DNA of 64,000 nucleotides, taken from assembly GCF_000739015.1 (NCBI RefSeq), contig NZ_JPUG01000068.1:124001-188000 (forward strand). The letters run 5' to 3'. The stretch comes from Microvirga sp. BSC39. GTDB lineage: Bacteria; Pseudomonadota; Alphaproteobacteria; Rhizobiales; Beijerinckiaceae. Position 1 is the stretch's first letter, and the number at the start of each line of letters is the position of its first letter. Position numbers and translations under genes: made by a program. Below, in pieces: positions 60,830-64,000 of this stretch. Under the pieces are notes generated by a model, which saw nothing but the letters and a program-made list of their open reading frames with translations, did no database searches and was not told the DNA's origin.

Positions 60830-63172
60830 CTAGGTGATCGGAGCGTCGACGGTGCAGACGACGCCGGCAGGAGCGAAATCGATCGTTGCTTTCCCATGGA
60901 GATCCTGAGCGAGGCTGCGCTCGATGAGGCGGGTGCCGAAGCCCCTGCGTTGCGGAATCTCGACCGCCGGCCCGTTGGTCTCCGACCAGGTCAGATGCAG
61001 GCGTTTCTCCGGAGCATCGTTGACCGACCAGGCAATCCGCACCTCGCCGGCTTCATTGGACAGGGCGCCGTACTTCACCGCGTTCGTGGCGAGCTCCTGG
61101 AGGGCCATGGCAATCGCCAGAGCCATCCGGGGCGAAAGGCGAACGTCCGGCCCTTCCATATGGATGCGCGTCTCGCGCTCATGCCGGTAGGGCGTCATGG
61201 CTTCCCGGACGATCTCGAGGAGGCCGGCGCCCTCCCAGTTCTCCCTCGTCAGCACGTCGTGGGCGCGGGAGAGGGCAAACAGGCGGGCCTCCATGGCTGA
61301 GCGAGCCTCCCCCATGGTTCCTGCATTGCGGAGAGTCTGAGAGGCGATGGACTGCACGGTGGCAAGCGTGTTCTTCACCCGGTGATTCAGCTCATGGATC
61401 AGGAGCTGCTGATGCTCTTCGGCCCGCTTGCGCTCGGTGATGTCCATGACGACGCCGCGGGATCTGATGATCCTGTCCTTGTCGTCCCGCACATACTCAC
61501 CCCGCCCGTTCACCCACCGGATCGCGCCGTCGGGCATCACGAGGCGGAGCGTCCATTCGAAGTTGCGGAAGCCGGTGTCCTCCTGCTCCCTGTCGCGCTT
61601 GTCCATAATCTTCGAGACATCATCGGGGTGATAGCGGGCCCGGATATCCGCAATCGTCAGCACATGATCGGGTGGGTAGCCGTAAAGCTCGCTGAGGCGC
61701 GCTGAAGGGTTCATCCTTCCCTTGACGTGATCGAAGTCGAAGATGGCGAGCGAGCCGGCCTCGAGAGCCGCCATCAGCTCCGCCTCTCTCTCGATCAGAG
61801 CCTCCTCGGCTTCCTTGCGATCGGTGATGTCCAGGAGAACGCCGACCGTTCTCGTCGGAAACCCGTCGGGACCGAGCAGCATCTCTGCGCGCATCAGGAG
61901 CCAGCGCAGCGACCCGTCAACTCTGTAGAACCGGTACTCGGCCTCGAAGAACCGCTCTCCCTTCTTGAGGGCGCTCAGCGCGGCGGCGGTCAGCCGGTCT
62001 CGATCCCCCGGATAATAACGGGTCCGGATCTCGGCGATATCCAGTTCGGCATCCGCCGGAAATCCGAGGATGCGGTTGAGCTCGGGGCTCGCCGTAATGT
62101 GGTCCGTTGCCGTTTCATGCTCCCATACGGCCATGCGGCCCGCATCGATGGCGAGCCGCAGGCGATCCTCGCTGGCCCGGAGCGCGATCTCCGCACGGGC
62201 GCGTTCGAGGGCGTCCCAGATGCGCTCCGCCACATCCTCGACGAGCTTCGCCTCGCTCTCGGTCCAGAATCGGGGCGTTCGGTTGTGCACGTAGATTGCC
62301 GCCACCATGCGCCCGCGCTTGATCAGGCTCACCGTCATGGCAGCTGAGAATTCCAGGGCGGCGAAGGTGGCCAGATGGTCGGGCGAGTTGGTGCGCGGGT
62401 CCTCTGCGGCATCGCGGATGACCAGGCTATCGCCGCGCCTGAGGGCTTCGTGGATCTCCGGGCCGAATGCCGCTAGATCGTAGGTTCCCGTCAGGTGGGC
62501 CACCGTACCGTCCGTCCAGTTGCTTTCGGTCGTGAAGTAGCGGGCGGTCTCCTCGACCTCACCGAAGCCCACGCGGCTGACCCTCAGATGCTCGCCCAGC
62601 ATCTGCTGCGCTGCGGTGATGACTTCGCTGGGCTCGTTCAGGCCGCGCAGGTGGTCGCTCAGGCGGACAAGAAACTCGAGCCGCTGCTCGCTCAGGACCT
62701 TCGAGGTCGTCTCGTGCACGATGCAGAGAACGCCGCCGACGTCGCCGTTCTCGTCATGGACCGGGCTGTAGGAGAAGGTCCACCATGTCTGCTCCGGATA
62801 TCCTTTCCGCCGGAGGGTAATCGGCAGATCCTCGAAGTAGCTGGCCTCGCCGGCGAGAGCCCGCTCCGCAATCGGCCCCATGACATCCCAGGCTTCCGAC
62901 CAGATCTCGCGAAAAGGACGGCCAAGGGCCTCGGGCTTGGTGCCCAGCATTGGCCTGTAGGCATCGTTATAGAAGGCGGTCAGCTCCGGTCCCCAAACCA
63001 TGAAGGTCGGAAACTTCGAATGGAGCATCATGCTCACGGCGGTGCGCAGGGAGTGCGGCCATGTCTCGATGGCGCCGATCGGGGTCGACGACCAGTCGTG
63101 ACGGCGCACCCGCTCGCCCATGGCGCCGCCATTGGCAAGGAAGTCCGGCAGAGGCGTGAGACGGTGCTGCAT
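60830..63172 (-). CDS. HWE-family sensor histidine kinase with PAS and GAF domains
   Basis: 780 residues from ATG 63172 (MQHRLTPLPDFLANGG, GGAAG upstream); starts at 63259 (ATG) or 63325 (TTG) would lengthen it and are not excluded. Order: PAS (about 15-150, WTFSYSPVHDENGDV), GAF (about 165-330), two further PAS domains (about 345-460, 470-590), then the HWE kinase core: phosphoacceptor His593 in HELNHRVKNTLATVQ, Asn box ELATNAVKYGAL and the WxE feature LTWSETNGP. No membrane segment. Kinases of this class feed the general stress response through PhyR; no cognate regulator is adjacent. Confidence 0.9.
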   Translation of the reverse strand: MQHRLTPLPDFLANGGAMGERVRRHDWSSTPIGAIETWPHSLRTAVSMMLHSKFPTFMVWGPELTAFYNDAYRPMLGTKPEALGRPFREIWSEAWDVMGPIAERALAGEASYFEDLPITLRRKGYPEQTWWTFSYSPVHDENGDVGGVLCIVHETTSKVLSEQRLEFLVRLSDHLRGLNEPSEVITAAQQMLGEHLRVSRVGFGEVEETARYFTTESNWTDGTVAHLTGTYDLAAFGPEIHEALRRGDSLVIRDAAEDPRTNSPDHLATFAALEFSAAMTVSLIKRGRMVAAIYVHNRTPRFWTESEAKLVEDVAERIWDALERARAEIALRASEDRLRLAIDAGRMAVWEHETATDHITASPELNRILGFPADAELDIAEIRTRYYPGDRDRLTAAALSALKKGERFFEAEYRFYRVDGSLRWLLMRAEMLLGPDGFPTRTVGVLLDITDRKEAEEALIEREAELMAALEAGSLAIFDFDHVKGRMNPSARLSELYGYPPDHVLTIADIRARYHPDDVSKIMDKRDREQEDTGFRNFEWTLRLVMPDGAIRWVNGRGEYVRDDKDRIIRSRGVVMDITERKRAEEHQQLLIHELNHRVKNTLATVQSIASQTLRNAGTMGEARSAMEARLFALSRAHDVLTRENWEGAGLLEIVREAMTPYRHERETRIHMEGPDVRLSPRMALAIAMALQELATNAVKYGALSNEAGEVRIAWSVNDAPEKRLHLTWSETNGPAVEIPQRRGFGTRLIERSLAQDLHGKATIDFAPAGVVCTVDAPIT

Positions 63173-63511
63173 CACGGGAGCTTCCAGCGGGTCGGGCTTG
63201 ATGTCATCCAAGAGGTTAGAAATCCGAAACGGCAGAAAATCGTCCCCGTCGGGCTGCATAGGAGACTGGGAGGAGACAATTCCATGAAGTTTCGACGCGA
63301 TGGAAGAAGGGGTTGATGTCGGCAAGACACATATGAACCGTTATCCCGTGATTTCTAGGACCCACCCTCGACTTGTCGGTGCCTTGTCCAAGGGTGATGT
63401 CGCTTTCCCAACCGTCATGGTTTGACCTCACCGCTGACGGGTCCTAGCCTGAGGCGGTTTCGATCCCGGAGCGGAACGTTCTCCAATGGCTCGGACGATC
63501 ACGAGGGCACC

Positions 63512-64000
63512 ATGACGAAACTGATAGGCCTGTCCGGCAGCCTGCGGCAGGCCTCGTACAACACCGCCCTTCTTCGCAATGCCGCCGGCATGATGCCGGA
63601 GGGTTCCGAACTCATTGTGGAGACCATTCGGGACATTCCGCTCTACGATGCCGACCTGGAAGCGGCCGAGGGAATCCCGAAGAAGGTCACGGCACTGAAG
63701 GACGCCATCGCGGCTGCAGATGGGCTGCTCCTCGTGACGCCGGAGTACAACAATTCGATCCCAGGCGTGTTCAAGAACGCCATCGACTGGCTTTCCCGTC
63801 CGGACTCGGACATCAAGCGCGTTTTCGGAAACAAGCCCATGGCCGTGATTGGCGCTTCGCCGGGCGGCTTCGGCACCATTCTGTCCCAGAATGCATGGCT
63901 CCCGGTCCTGCGCACCCTGAAAGCCGACTTCTGGTCCGACGGTCGCCTGATGGTGTCGCGGGCCGGAACAGTCTTCAATCAGGACGGCAGCCTGACTGAT
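63512..64000 (+). CDS. NADPH-dependent FMN reductase, N-terminal part (3' end outside window)
   Basis: 163 codons are visible and open to the window edge. Flavodoxin-like FMN-binding loop GSLRQASYNTALLRNA is at residues 9-24; LVTPEYNNSIPGVFKNAIDWL and GASPGGFGTI are typical of the ChrR/YieF/ArsH-related reductases that reduce quinones and other small oxidants. Start ATG 63512 follows GAGGG. Divergent from the kinase gene. Confidence 0.88.
   Translation, partial: MTKLIGLSGSLRQASYNTALLRNAAGMMPEGSELIVETIRDIPLYDADLEAAEGIPKKVTALKDAIAAADGLLLVTPEYNNSIPGVFKNAIDWLSRPDSDIKRVFGNKPMAVIGASPGGFGTILSQNAWLPVLRTLKADFWSDGRLMVSRAGTVFNQDGSLTD

Noticed and set aside
1..64000. CRISPR arrays, IS elements, prophage genes, attachment sites
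   Set aside because: No regularly spaced direct repeats, transposase, integrase or phage structural motifs were seen; both tRNA genes lack adjacent integrases or duplicated ends.

Overview
The window is high-GC (roughly 60-65% by eye) chromosomal DNA from an alphaproteobacterium of the order Hyphomicrobiales (Rhizobiales). The Methylobacteriaceae, Microvirga-like lineages, fit best. This is inferred from gene content: an EcfG-type general-stress sigma factor, an HWE/HisKA_2-type histidine kinase, PopZ, the AapJQMP general amino-acid transporter, a D,D-carboxypeptidase fused to SPOR, ClpS-ClpA, and dispersed intergenic palindromes. I see no phage, IS element, integrase or CRISPR array; it reads as core plus catabolic accessory genome.

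Layout. 1-9950: the end of an M20 amidohydrolase, then a complete hexuronate module. A GntR regulator and mannonate dehydratase (uxuA) run leftward. Glucuronate isomerase (uxaC), a four-gene ABC importer and fructuronate reductase (uxuB) run rightward. A TACTAGTA-centred operator candidate lies between the two arms. 9963-16007: a SET-domain protein, a cytochrome P450, a single-domain response regulator, a double cold-shock protein, a PhoH-like ATPase and ribokinase. 15989-26018: a leftward sugar operon with a ribose-type ABC importer, araD, araB, a PfkB sugar kinase and an AGE-family isomerase, with xylulokinase upstream and a LacI-type operator before the importer. 26168-28890: an EcfG-type sigma factor with an N-terminal NepR-like segment in the same reading frame (the most unusual item here), a hypothetical protein and RtcB.

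29393-38178: an envelope glycosyltransferase operon (GT39, GT2, LABN), a cystathionine beta-lyase-type enzyme, and aapJQMP ending in a strong terminator. 38366-42665: mercaptopyruvate sulfurtransferase, AlaX-type tRNA editing protein, photolyase, tRNA-Asn, tRNA-Cys and a Pcm-like protein. 42851-48493: tolC family, popZ, valS and a DUF2459 protein, a familiar alphaproteobacterial order. 48509-57243: Nramp Mn transporter with a palindromic Mur-like box, an acyl-CoA carboxylase biotin subunit, small proteins, GST, DnaJ-domain protein, DacA-SPOR, and a phasin behind two PhaR-like operators. 57539-64000: clpS, clpA, a translationally coupled membrane protein, a PAS/GAF HWE kinase, and the start of an FMN reductase.

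All functions are assigned from recognised motifs and context; no database search was run. Start codons were picked by ribosome-binding sites where visible and are flagged where doubtful.
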